NCBI GenBank assembly: GCA_035452965.1
Contig: DAOTCE010000027.1
Span: 1-64,000, forward strand
Source of the DNA: Candidatus Paceibacterota bacterium
Lineage (GTDB): Bacteria > Verrucomicrobiota > Verrucomicrobiia > Limisphaerales > UBA8199
Length of the DNA stretch: 64,000 nucleotides
Direction: 5' to 3'
This document shows, piece by piece, positions 42,323-51,697 of the stretch (its first letter is position 1; every line of letters begins with the position of its first letter). Under the pieces are notes generated by a model. It saw only the letters and a list, made by a program, of their open reading frames with translations. It ran no database searches and had not been told where the DNA came from. Position numbers and translations under genes: made by a program.

Positions 42323-43318
42323 ATGAATCCAAATCAACAAGCATTCTACAAAGGCAAAAAGGTACTGGTAGCGGGGGGGAGTGGTTTCGTGGGATCGCAT
42401 TTCGTGCTGCAATTGCTTGAACAGGGCGCCCAGGTGCGCGTGCCGGTCCACTTTCGAGCAATGGAATTGCAGGACCCACGGATTGAAATCGTTAATGGGG
42501 ATCTGACCAATCCTGATGACTGCCTGCGCATGCTCAAGGACATTGAAATAGTGGTCAACGCTTCCGGCGCGGTTTCGGCGGCGGGGGTTGACCAGATCCG
42601 GCACCTGGAGATCATCGCGCGGAACCTGATTACGAGCGTGAGGTTGATTCAAGCTGCCTGGATTGCCGGCGTGGAGCGCTTCCTCGTGTTGAGCAGCCAC
42701 ACGACGTATCCCGCCGCCGATTATCCGATCAAGGAGGAGGAGGCTTGGTCCGGCCCGCCTCATCCCGCCTATTTTTCCTACAGTTGGATGCGCCGTTACG
42801 TGGAGAAGCTTGGAGAATTTGTCCACGAGAAGTCAAAAACGAAAGTCGCCATTGTCCGGCCCACGGCGGTGTTTGGGGAATACGACAACTTCGAACCAGC
42901 TTCCTGCCACGTGGTTCCGGCCTTGATCGTCAAAGCCGTGTCCCGCATGAGTCCATATCAGGTCTGGGGCACCGGCGACGAGGTGCGGGATTTTGCGCAC
43001 GTCAGCGATTTGGTCCGCGGCTCCTTGCTGGTGCTGGAGAAACACGCCATTTGTGATCCGGTCAACATCGGCTACGGAAAAACGGTGACAATTAAGGAGG
43101 TCGTCCAGGAAGTGCTCAAAGCGGCGGATTACTCCGACGCCACGATTGTCTTCGACGCTTCCAAGCCCACGACAATTCCCTTCCGCATGGTGGACACGTC
43201 CAAAGCCAAGCGGTTGTTTGGCTTTGAACCCTCAGTGACTTTGGCCGACGGTTTGAAGCGGACGGTTGACTGGTATAGGAAAGAACTGGCAAAGGGCCGC
43301 AAATGGAAGGGGCATTGA
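42323..43318 (+). CDS. SDR epimerase/dehydratase, GDP-fucose-synthase-like, altered YxxxK
   Basis: 331 residues from the ATG at 42323. Extended SDR with Rossmann loop VAGGSGFVGSHF (residues 17-28), SSHTTYP at 124-130 and the family block YDNFEPASCHVVPAL that keeps the His. The catalytic YxxxK reads Y153-S-W-M-R157, so Lys is Arg. C-terminal substrate domain VWGTGDEVRDFAHVSD is normal. First of three plus-strand genes with short gaps (63 and 98 bases). Could act on the same nucleotide sugar as its neighbours, or be altered in activity. Confidence 0.87.
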   Translation: MNPNQQAFYKGKKVLVAGGSGFVGSHFVLQLLEQGAQVRVPVHFRAMELQDPRIEIVNGDLTNPDDCLRMLKDIEIVVNASGAVSAAGVDQIRHLEIIARNLITSVRLIQAAWIAGVERFLVLSSHTTYPAADYPIKEEEAWSGPPHPAYFSYSWMRRYVEKLGEFVHEKSKTKVAIVRPTAVFGEYDNFEPASCHVVPALIVKAVSRMSPYQVWGTGDEVRDFAHVSDLVRGSLLVLEKHAICDPVNIGYGKTVTIKEVVQEVLKAADYSDATIVFDASKPTTIPFRMVDTSKAKRLFGFEPSVTLADGLKRTVDWYRKELAKGRKWKGH

Positions 43319-43381
43319 CCACACCGCGTCATCAGCGCCCAGTTTGCTGCGAAGAAACCCACTATTAGAGACGAAGTATCT

Positions 43382-44377
43382 ATGTCTATCTACCAAGGAA
43401 GAAGTGTTTTGGTGACCGGTGGCACCGGCATGGTCGGTCAGCAACTGGTCCGCCTGCTGCTGGAAGCCGGCGCTAAAGTGCGCGTCGCTTCGCTGGATGA
43501 TCCGTCGCGCGCGCATCCGCAGGCGGAGTTCAGGCGCGTCAACCTCACGAAATTCGAGTCCTGCGAGGAGATGTGCCGCGGCATGGACTATGTGTTCCAG
43601 CTCCTTGGCGTTAAAGGATCGCCCGCCGTCAGCACTAAAAAGCCGGCAAGCTTCTTCGTGCCCACCGTTCTCTTTAACACCAACATGATGGAAGCCGCGC
43701 GCCAAGCGAACGTGAAATGGTATCTCTACACCAGCAGCGTGGGCGTCTATGCGCCCGCCGAGGTCTTTTACGAGGACGACGTCTGGAGGACGTTCCCGTC
43801 CGAGAATGACAAGTTCCCCGGCTGGGCCAAGCGCGTCGGCGAGCTGCAGGCGGAAGCTTACGCCATTGAATATGGCTGGAAACAGGTTTCCATCGTGCGC
43901 CCCGCGAACATCTACGGACCTTACGACAATTTCGATCCGGCCAACGCGATGGTGGTTCCCTCGCTAGTCCGCCGCGCGCTCTCGGGCGAAGATCCGCTAA
44001 CGGTTTGGGGCGATGGCTCACCGATCCGGGACTTCATTCATGCTGAAGATGTGGCGCGCGGGATGATGCTCGCGGTGGAAAAAGGCATCACCGAGCCGAT
44101 CAATCTCGGCAGCGGCGAGGGCGTCACCATCAAACAGCTCGTGGAAATCATTGTCTCGCATCTGCCGAAAAAGCCGAAAGTGGTTTGGGACACCACCAAG
44201 CCCGCCGGCGACAAGAAGCGCCTCATGGACATGACCCGCGCCCGCAAATTTGGTTTCGAGCCCCAAATCTCCTTTGACCAAGGCATTGCCGGGGTCATGG
44301 AATGGTATCTCAAGAACAAAGCTGAAGTCGGCAAGCGCTACAACGTATTTGACCAAAAGAATCCTCTCGGCACCTGA
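43382..44377 (+). CDS. SDR epimerase/dehydratase, catalytic Tyr and His missing
   Basis: 331 residues. Rossmann loop VTGGTGMVGQQL (residues 11-22), TSSVGVYAP at 118-125, then FPGWAK where YxxxK is expected: Lys150 is kept but the position four before it is Pro146. The position of the active-site His is Met190 (YDNFDPANAMVVPSL). Cofactor domain and VWGDGSPIRDFIHAEDVARG are intact, so the protein should still bind NAD(P) and sugar. A non-catalytic partner of the SDR encoded just before it is one reading. Confidence 0.87.
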   Translation: MSIYQGRSVLVTGGTGMVGQQLVRLLLEAGAKVRVASLDDPSRAHPQAEFRRVNLTKFESCEEMCRGMDYVFQLLGVKGSPAVSTKKPASFFVPTVLFNTNMMEAARQANVKWYLYTSSVGVYAPAEVFYEDDVWRTFPSENDKFPGWAKRVGELQAEAYAIEYGWKQVSIVRPANIYGPYDNFDPANAMVVPSLVRRALSGEDPLTVWGDGSPIRDFIHAEDVARGMMLAVEKGITEPINLGSGEGVTIKQLVEIIVSHLPKKPKVVWDTTKPAGDKKRLMDMTRARKFGFEPQISFDQGIAGVMEWYLKNKAEVGKRYNVFDQKNPLGT

Positions 44378-44475
44378 TCGCAGCCCCGGCGCCTGCGCTG
44401 ATGTTGCCACTGTCCCAGAGAGGAATTCCAGGTTAATTGCTTTCAACGTCTCCAACGTGCAGGCACTCTTGCTGC

Positions 44476-45051
44476 ATGGTTCCAACGAAAGACCATCAAC
44501 TCAAACCGTGGCAGGTATTGGACAGCCGTGAGGTTTTCCAGGCGCCGCCGTATATCCGCGTCATTCGCCAGAGGGTCCGGGTCTCTGATGGGCGGGTGGT
44601 GGATGATTACCACCAGGTCCAAATGACGGATTTCGTGCTGGTGGTGGCCAGCACTGCCGACGGACACATCCTGATGGAACGGCAGTACAAGCATGGGATC
44701 GGAGACGTGACGCTGGTAGTGCCCGCCGGCACGATTTCCCCAGGCGAAGATCCTTTGGCTGCGGCTCAACGAGAGTTGCTTGAGGAAACAGGATATGCCG
44801 CGGAAGATTGGCGGAGAATTGGCTCCTTTGTCGCGCACGCCAACTATGGCTGCTCCAAAGCCTACGTCTTTGCCGCGCGAAAGGCCCGCGCTGTTGCTGC
44901 GCCGAAATCGGGGGACCTGGAGGAAATGGAGATTCTGCTTTTGCGCCCCGAGGAAATCTATGCGGCCATTCGGGCAGGACAGGTAAAGGCCTTAAGTGCC
45001 GCGGCGGCGATCACGCTTGCCACCCATCCTGATTTGGCTCGATGTGGTTGA
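44476..45051 (+). CDS. NUDIX hydrolase, ADP-ribose/ADP-sugar pyrophosphatase type
   Basis: 191 residues from the ATG at 44476. N-terminal beta domain (WQVLDSREVFQAPPYIRV) as in ADP-ribose pyrophosphatases, then the Nudix box GTISPGEDPLAAAQRELLEE-TGY (about residues 85-107). Length and N-domain fit the NudF group. Second NUDIX in this sugar locus. Confidence 0.9.
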   Translation: MVPTKDHQLKPWQVLDSREVFQAPPYIRVIRQRVRVSDGRVVDDYHQVQMTDFVLVVASTADGHILMERQYKHGIGDVTLVVPAGTISPGEDPLAAAQRELLEETGYAAEDWRRIGSFVAHANYGCSKAYVFAARKARAVAAPKSGDLEEMEILLLRPEEIYAAIRAGQVKALSAAAAITLATHPDLARCG

Positions 45052-45215
45052 CGCCCAAACCGGGTTTCGGCTAGCGTTCCTGCGGTAATGACCAACCTAT
45101 TTACCTCGCGGCAGCCACCGCTCGCTGCTTGTTCAGCCGCAGTACAATGCGACGCCACCGGCATCGCTTCCTTCCACTGCTCGAACCATGCTCCAGCTTG
45201 AACCAAAGCTCTGAT

Positions 45216-45998
45216 ATGGCAAAGACTCTCAAGGACCGCGCTTTTGATCTGGCACCCGAATGTGTCAAGCGCTTCTTGTTCCGCAGACGGCAGGCCCGGC
45301 GATTGACGGACATCGAGTTTCAAGCGCTACGGCGCCAGTTCGGCGACGATGCCAGAGCGCGCGCGCGATACTGCCACGACCAATTCGTTTGCCGCGTCAT
45401 CATTGATCCCAACCTCATTCTCGTGATCAAGAAGCTGCAAGCTGACTTCAGGCTGCTGAACTTTGTCGAAACCGGCACCTACGACGGCGAGACGTCGCTC
45501 GCCATGAGCCTGCTATTCGAGCGGATATTCACCTGTGATGTGAGAGACTGGAAGCGGCGGCTTGAGTTTTATCATGCCCGCAACCTGATCTATGAGACTA
45601 AGAGCTCGCCTGAGTTTCTCCGCGCACACCTGCCTGAGATCCGCACCCACTCATTGTTCTACTTGGATGCACACTGGGGTGCCTATTGGCCGCTGCGTGA
45701 TGAACTGGATATAGTGTTCGGGCAATGCGAAAACCCGGTTATTCTCATTGACGATTTCGACGCCGGCAACGGCTTGTACTTCGACCAGTATAAGGAACAG
45801 AAGCTGGATTTCTCTTACATCGCAGACCACGTTCCCGGGGACTACAAGTTCTGCGTCAACCCGTGGAGCAACCGCAACCGGGGAATGATCTTTATCTTCC
45901 CTCCCTCAGCGCCTTACGGCTGCCGTTTTGGCGAACGGGCTCGCTACGACGAAGCCAATCATGGCCTCTGGGGAAAGCTGACCCCATCGAAGGCTTGA
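45216..45998 (+). CDS. Class I methyltransferase-like protein
   Basis: 260 residues from the ATG at 45216 (open to 45129). The central part has a SAM-type loop (NFVETGTYDGETSLAMS, about residues 81-97), an acidic strand end (IFTCDVRDW), and the later strand LFYLDAHWGAYWPLRDEL plus VILIDDFDAGN. This is the arrangement of class I methyltransferases often found next to glycosyltransferases, although the glycine-rich loop is weak. Located between a NUDIX gene and GT2. Substrate unknown. Confidence 0.7.
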   Translation: MAKTLKDRAFDLAPECVKRFLFRRRQARRLTDIEFQALRRQFGDDARARARYCHDQFVCRVIIDPNLILVIKKLQADFRLLNFVETGTYDGETSLAMSLLFERIFTCDVRDWKRRLEFYHARNLIYETKSSPEFLRAHLPEIRTHSLFYLDAHWGAYWPLRDELDIVFGQCENPVILIDDFDAGNGLYFDQYKEQKLDFSYIADHVPGDYKFCVNPWSNRNRGMIFIFPPSAPYGCRFGERARYDEANHGLWGKLTPSKA

Positions 45999-46061
45999 TC
46001 GGCCTGTCGGCCAATGCGCCGGTGGCCCAGAATGACTACCAACGGAACTCCCTCTCGTGCC

Positions 46062-46850
46062 ATGGCTGACTTCAGCATCCTGATCATCTCTCACAACAAG
46101 CCGCTTTCAGTCAAAGAGGCCATTCAGGGCGTGTTGGACCAAACACACCCGAACTGGGAGGCCACTCTCATGGACAGCGGTGTGCTGCTGAACCGGGGCT
46201 TCTTTGCATACCTCACAGACCCCAGAGTCACGGTGATTTCAACCGGAGAGACGCCGGAGTTTGCCAGGACCAGAAATATGGCCTCCTGGTGCCTCAACCA
46301 GTGGCTGAATTCAGACCGTGCCAAGGGCGAGTTGATCATGTACCTGTGTGACGACGACCTGCTTTACCCGGAAGCGTTTGAGACTTACTGGAATTTCTAC
46401 TGCCAGAACAACCGTGTTCCGCAAGCCATGTATGCCTCGCAGGATATCGGCGTGGTGGATCCGGAGGGCAAGACCCGAGTCACTGGCCGCCGGATCGCGG
46501 ACCGTCCCAGAGGCCGCTTTTGCGGTGGCCGGAGACTAGACTGCCGCGTGGACAGCCTTCAGCTCTGTCACACTTCGCGGATCCTTGAGGAGTTCCGCCG
46601 GGTCTATAAGACCTCCAAGTTTCACTCCGATGATAAGCGCGACGCCCATCATGCTGACGGCATCTTCATGGAGCAACTCGGCGCGCTGACCAAAGTCTAT
46701 AACATTGACAAGGTCCTTAGCATGAACCGCCGCACTACCGAAAGCGCCAATCTCGAATACGCCGTCACCCCTCTGGGACGTTCGCTGGCGACCTTGCGCG
46801 CCAAGCTCCGCGGCGCCTGGGACCGCGTTTCTCGTCCTCGCCGCTATTGA
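46062..46850 (+). CDS. Glycosyltransferase family 2
   Basis: 262 residues from the ATG at 46062; an ATG at 46032 is the alternative. GT-A fold: N-terminal FSILIISHNKPLSVKEAI (residues 4-21), DQTHPNWEATLMDSG, and the metal-binding acidic motif LCDDDLLYPEAFETY. Transfers a sugar from an NDP donor; acceptor unknown. Last plus-strand gene of the sugar locus. Confidence 0.87.
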   Translation: MADFSILIISHNKPLSVKEAIQGVLDQTHPNWEATLMDSGVLLNRGFFAYLTDPRVTVISTGETPEFARTRNMASWCLNQWLNSDRAKGELIMYLCDDDLLYPEAFETYWNFYCQNNRVPQAMYASQDIGVVDPEGKTRVTGRRIADRPRGRFCGGRRLDCRVDSLQLCHTSRILEEFRRVYKTSKFHSDDKRDAHHADGIFMEQLGALTKVYNIDKVLSMNRRTTESANLEYAVTPLGRSLATLRAKLRGAWDRVSRPRRY

Positions 46851-47336
46851 GCTTACCGATCCCCCGCCTCCGCGACTCCCCGGCTATGCACGTTTCGACC
46901 GGAATACACAAGGAACAGTAACGCAACCAAAGCGCCCCAACCCACGCGATCAACTTGCCACGTTACGCACCCCATTAATTCCGGCAGGTCGAATGCGATG
47001 GCGCTGGCGTTGTCGGTGACAAAACGGACGTTTTGCGTGATGAGCATTTCCACCAGCGGAACCGGTCAGCCGCTACCCTGCTCAATTACCTCCGTGCGGC
47101 AGGGCTCAATGGCCGGAAGCACGGCTGGCCACGGCAGGAGGCCGACCAGCCACGGAAGCGCGCGGGATCGTGCACAAGAGCAACAGCTCATGGCCTGCAT
47201 GGTGGACTGGATAGCGCTGGGGCGCAAAGATCGGTTTCAGCCACATCGAAGCCTGCGGTGATTGTATTGCGCACCGCATGATCATGCGAGCAATGAGCCT
47301 TCCCACTGCATACCGGGGCGTGGTATCTTTCTGTTC
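46851..47336. other. Spacer with a possible membrane-protein remnant
   Basis: On the minus strand, 46853-47053 encodes 66 residues that read like the C-terminus of a membrane protein (NVRFVTDNASAIAFDLPELM, then a span VGWGALVALLFLVYSG). An in-frame stop lies just upstream and no longer frame continues, so it would be a truncated remnant. 47054-47336 shows nothing clear. Confidence 0.3.
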
Positions 47337-50300
47337 ATGTCAGCCAAGCCCCGAATAGTTCTAACCGCGTTTGCTGTGGCACTGTTTTCAGCCGCTGCGA
47401 TTCCCGTCGCCGCCTCTCCCTGGACAGAGCAGAACAGCGCTTGGAACGTCAACATTAACCCCGGCTCGAACCCCGCGGATTACTACGGCGGTTGGAACGG
47501 TCATACGTATTTCCCCTCGCCTGCTGATTGGCGGAAGATCCCTGTCTATCAGTTCATCACCGATCGCTGGAACGATGGCGAACCGTCCAATAATGAACTG
47601 GCCTACTCGGGTTACGACTTGCGCGATGTAGGCGCTCGGCACGGCGGGGATTTTCTTGGCATCCGGGACAAGCTCGATTACATCCACGCGCTGGGTTACA
47701 AGGCGATTTGGATTTCGCCCATCTTCCAGAACCGGAACAATTCCTATCACGGTTATGGGCAGATAGATTTTACGCTTTTGGACAAGCGGTTTGGGACTGT
47801 GGAGGACTTTCGCGCGATGGTGGACAAGGCTCACTCGCTCGGCATGTATGTAATCGTGGATATCGTCGTGAATCACCTCGAGAACCTGTACTACTTTGAA
47901 GGACATCCGTCCGATGGCGCGCCATTCCACCTTCACTCCGGCGAGTACCAGTTGTTCCCACGTGACCCCGCCCAGACCTATGTGGATTTCCCGGTGGACA
48001 ACACCTTTGACCCCAATGGCCAGTACTGTGACATTTTCGGCGATGACGGCTACCGGCGAACCGATAGCGGGAGCGGGTCGTTCTGGTCCAGCGACCTGCA
48101 TCATAACGGTGACCTGGGCAACTACGGTGATCCCTGGCAGAACCACCTGGGGAAGATCTACGGCAGCCTGGACGACCTGCGCACCACCCACCCGCGCGTG
48201 CAGGACAAGATTATCGCCATGACCAAGGCGCTGATCTCCTCGTGCGACATTGACGGCATCCGCATGGACACGCCGATGCAGGTGCCACGCTACTTCTTCC
48301 AGCGATGGTGCCCGGCGGTCAAGGCCCACGCCGCCACGCTCGGCAAGAATGATTTCTTTATCTTCGGCGAGTTCTACTGCTCGCGCGAAAGAGCCGCCAC
48401 GATGGTTGGCCGCGGCAAGAGCCCCAACCAGTACGGGGACCCCTACGCGTTCATTGACGCCGATTACACCATGGCCGGCGGTATCAACTACCGCGCCTAC
48501 TTCGACTTCTTCCAGAGCGCCGTCAAAGACCAAGCCAACGGCAACCTAGGCAACCTTAAGTCCTGCCTGGACGCCGACCTCGCCGCGTTTGATTTCTATG
48601 ATCCGGCGGTAGCCGATTTCCGCTACACGCACCTCAACTTCTACAATAACCACGACCAGTGGCGCATGGTCCACAATCCCGCCGGCGCCGCCCAAGGTCT
48701 TCAGAAGACCGATCTTGCCAGCGCCATTATCGCGTTCTGGCCGGGCATGCCGCTGTTTTATTATGGCGACGAGCAAGGGTTCTGTTCCTATGGCACGGCG
48801 CTGGACGGCTGGTCGCGCGAAGACTTCATGACCAGCCTTGCGTGGGACAACGTGAATGCGCTTGTTGCTCCCAACCCGGCACAGAAAGACAACTTCGACA
48901 TGACCAACCCGCACTACCTTTGGGTCCAGAAGTGCATGAATGTCCGCGAGAGATATCCCGCGCTCCAGGCGACCCAGGAGATTTACGAGCGCTGGCGTCA
49001 AACCGGGTCGGAGAATGGCATTTACATCTACTCCCGTGCCTGGGGTGACCTCAGCAACTGGGCGATGATCGCCTTCAACACCTGGAGCAGCACGCTCTCC
49101 GCGGGCGGCGGCCTGGGGAACCTCTACACCGGCTGGAATGCGGGGGATGTTATCGTCAACGCGCTTAATCCCGCCGAGACTTATACACTGACTGAGGGCG
49201 GAAAGCTGGCTTCGCTCGATGTCCCAGGCTATGGCATCAAAGTGTTCGTTCGTCAGGGCAATTTCCAGCCGCTCAACCCCGTGGTTATCAATGTGGTACC
49301 GGCGCATGATGCGCGCTTCATCGGCAGCGGCGCGGACATAAAGGTGCAGTTTAGCGAGCTGATGGAGGAGGCCTCAGTGAAGGCTGCTTTTCGCTATGAC
49401 GGCCAGCCTGTTGCCCCGGGGAATCTGGCTTGGAACGCGGCTACGCGAGAACTGACATTTTCCAGCGCCGTTGCCGACGGTATCCATGTGATCGAAGTGA
49501 CCACCAACGCCCTCAGCACGACGGGACGGAACTTGTATGGTAAGTTTCGGTCGCGCTTTCTGGTAGGGGCCGATTCTAACGTCCTCGTCAATCGCTCCGC
49601 CACGAACGACCTGGCGCTCATCAATCTTGGTGATGCCATAACCAGCACCCCCAATGTCACGCTCTATCACAAGGCCGCGGGGGCCGCCCAGATGCGCGTT
49701 AGAGTTGGGAATGGCGCTTGGGGTGCATGGCAACCCTACACCGCAACTTCGGAATGCACGCTGACACCCGGAAATGGCAGCAAGAGCGTGGATGTCCAAT
49801 ACTGGGTTGACGGCAGCGCCGCGTATTTTGTCAATGACACCATACAACTCGCCGTGTCCGGTGACCTTGCCGTGGACGATTTCACCGGCTACTCCGCCAG
49901 CCTGTACGGTCAAAGTGGCGGCATAGGCTGGTTGAGCAGTTGGTCTGACCAAGGCTATGCCAGTTCGCCGAACGTTATTCAAAGCTCGTTAAGCACAGTC
50001 AATACCGTCGCTTCAACCATTCCCTTCGTTGAGTATCCTCTCAATAACACGATGGGCGAAATCAATATTCTCGAAGCCAGGAGGAATTTGTCCTCTGCGG
50101 TTTCTTCCGGAACAGTTTACCTTTATGCTCTGGTCTCGGCGGGCGGCGCGAGCGGAGGCAACTTCTCAACCGCAAACAGCTATGGCGGCATCGGCCTCTA
50201 CAACGGGACGACAGAGAAATTCCTCATCGGTCAGCGGTGGCAAGCCGCGAATTGGGGCGCCACCGCTTCGGGCAGCCTGAACGGCGCGGGCGCGGACAGC

Positions 50301-51599
50301 TCGACCGCCATCGGCACCTTCACCACGACCTTGCTTTGCGCCAGGATTGATTTCGTCACCAGGAACCTCACGCTCTGGGTCAATCCGAACTTCAGTCAAA
50401 CCGAATCCTGCAGTACTTCATCCGCGTCGTTCAACTTCGGCAGCAACGATGCCTCGTTCAACGTCGTTCGGCTGCGTGCGGGCAACGCTAACAACGGTAA
50501 CATGTGGCAGTTCGACAATGTCCATCTCACCACTGTCTCCCCATTTGCCGCCTCGGGCCCCACAGCAAACGTCAGCGGCTCCACAACCATTTGCCTCGGC
50601 AGTTCCACCGCTGTCTCTGCCGACCTGACCGGCGCCGGACCGTGGACGATTACATGGTCTGACGGCTTCGTCCAGAATGCCTCCTCAAGTCCAGCCACCC
50701 GCAGCGTGAGTCCGGGCGTTTCAACTAACTACATGATCACGACGTTGACGGATTCAACCGGTTGTCCGGCCGGCACACTAGCTGGAAACGCGGCGGTCAC
50801 CGTTAAAGCGCCCGCCACCGTAAGTGCCGGCCCCGACCAGACCGTGCCAACCAGCACGACTTCGGTCAGCTTGGGCGGCACCATGGGCGGCAGCGCGGCG
50901 ACCGCAACCTGGAGCGGCGGCGGCGGAACTTTCGAGGACTTCAACAACGGCACAGGCCGCTATATTCCCACAGCAAACGAGCGGTTGGCGACCCGCTCCG
51001 TTAACTTGACCCTGACCAGCGGCGGCCAATCACCATGCGCCGCCGCCAGCGACACAATGACGGTCAACTTCAATTCACCGCCTCTCGTTGGAAACGACAC
51101 TTTCTCGCGCGGCATCGGTCTTTCACTCAAGATCAATAAATCCGCTTTGCTGGCTAATGACTCGGATCCGGACCTGGACACTTTTGGGTCGCCTGTCGTT
51201 TCCGCCACTTCAACAAATAACGTCACGCTCTATGCCGATGCCACGTCCATTTACTACACAAACAGCCTGAACGTGGACGACCAATTTACCTACACGGTTA
51301 CCGATAGCTTCGGCGGAATGTCCGCTGGAACAGTCTTCATCATTGTGAACACGAACGTAGCCGGGCGGGTAACCCACGTTGCGCTGGGCGCAGATTCCAC
51401 CGTCACTGCCTCTTTTGCAGGCGTGCCCGGCTACCCTTATCAAGCGCAGCGCTCCACCAATGCCGAGTTCATCGGTACATTGCGCCTCTGGGAAACCACC
51501 AACGCTCCCCCCGACGGGCTGTTCCAGGTATTCGATGACTTCTCCGACCTCGGCGCGCCGCCCAGCGCTTCGTTCTATCGCTCCCGTTACAGTCCTTGA
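47337..51599 (+). CDS. Secreted GH13 protein, alpha-1,3-glucan-synthase-like catalytic domain plus Ig and cadherin-like modules
   Basis: 1420 residues with a signal peptide (about 1-26, ending VAAS). Residues about 35-640 form a GH13 (alpha-amylase) domain with all catalytic residues: DIVVNH near 174, nucleophile D311 in GIRMDT, acid E345 in FGEFY and D440 in NNHDQ. The N-terminal part (YYGGWNGHTYFPSPADW; GQIDFTLLDKRFG) closely follows the pattern of fungal alpha-1,3-glucan synthase (Ags). There is no GT5 synthase part. After it come a Big_5-type domain (VPAHDARFIGSG), a jelly-roll-like domain (FTGYSASL to QFDNVHLT), an Ig-like domain, a cadherin-like module (LLANDSDPDLD) and a short tail. 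Likely extracellular hydrolase or transglycosidase. Confidence 0.9.
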   Translation: MSAKPRIVLTAFAVALFSAAAIPVAASPWTEQNSAWNVNINPGSNPADYYGGWNGHTYFPSPADWRKIPVYQFITDRWNDGEPSNNELAYSGYDLRDVGARHGGDFLGIRDKLDYIHALGYKAIWISPIFQNRNNSYHGYGQIDFTLLDKRFGTVEDFRAMVDKAHSLGMYVIVDIVVNHLENLYYFEGHPSDGAPFHLHSGEYQLFPRDPAQTYVDFPVDNTFDPNGQYCDIFGDDGYRRTDSGSGSFWSSDLHHNGDLGNYGDPWQNHLGKIYGSLDDLRTTHPRVQDKIIAMTKALISSCDIDGIRMDTPMQVPRYFFQRWCPAVKAHAATLGKNDFFIFGEFYCSRERAATMVGRGKSPNQYGDPYAFIDADYTMAGGINYRAYFDFFQSAVKDQANGNLGNLKSCLDADLAAFDFYDPAVADFRYTHLNFYNNHDQWRMVHNPAGAAQGLQKTDLASAIIAFWPGMPLFYYGDEQGFCSYGTALDGWSREDFMTSLAWDNVNALVAPNPAQKDNFDMTNPHYLWVQKCMNVRERYPALQATQEIYERWRQTGSENGIYIYSRAWGDLSNWAMIAFNTWSSTLSAGGGLGNLYTGWNAGDVIVNALNPAETYTLTEGGKLASLDVPGYGIKVFVRQGNFQPLNPVVINVVPAHDARFIGSGADIKVQFSELMEEASVKAAFRYDGQPVAPGNLAWNAATRELTFSSAVADGIHVIEVTTNALSTTGRNLYGKFRSRFLVGADSNVLVNRSATNDLALINLGDAITSTPNVTLYHKAAGAAQMRVRVGNGAWGAWQPYTATSECTLTPGNGSKSVDVQYWVDGSAAYFVNDTIQLAVSGDLAVDDFTGYSASLYGQSGGIGWLSSWSDQGYASSPNVIQSSLSTVNTVASTIPFVEYPLNNTMGEINILEARRNLSSAVSSGTVYLYALVSAGGASGGNFSTANSYGGIGLYNGTTEKFLIGQRWQAANWGATASGSLNGAGADSSTAIGTFTTTLLCARIDFVTRNLTLWVNPNFSQTESCSTSSASFNFGSNDASFNVVRLRAGNANNGNMWQFDNVHLTTVSPFAASGPTANVSGSTTICLGSSTAVSADLTGAGPWTITWSDGFVQNASSSPATRSVSPGVSTNYMITTLTDSTGCPAGTLAGNAAVTVKAPATVSAGPDQTVPTSTTSVSLGGTMGGSAATATWSGGGGTFEDFNNGTGRYIPTANERLATRSVNLTLTSGGQSPCAAASDTMTVNFNSPPLVGNDTFSRGIGLSLKINKSALLANDSDPDLDTFGSPVVSATSTNNVTLYADATSIYYTNSLNVDDQFTYTVTDSFGGMSAGTVFIIVNTNVAGRVTHVALGADSTVTASFAGVPGYPYQAQRSTNAEFIGTLRLWETTNAPPDGLFQVFDDFSDLGAPPSASFYRSRYSP

Positions 51600-51697
51600 T
51601 TTCCAGAGGAACCCCGGGCGCTTGAGTTCGCTGAAACGCTTGCCCTCCTGAGATCTGGGTTGACCCGTGGCAACCGCCTTCGCACAATGCGCGCATC

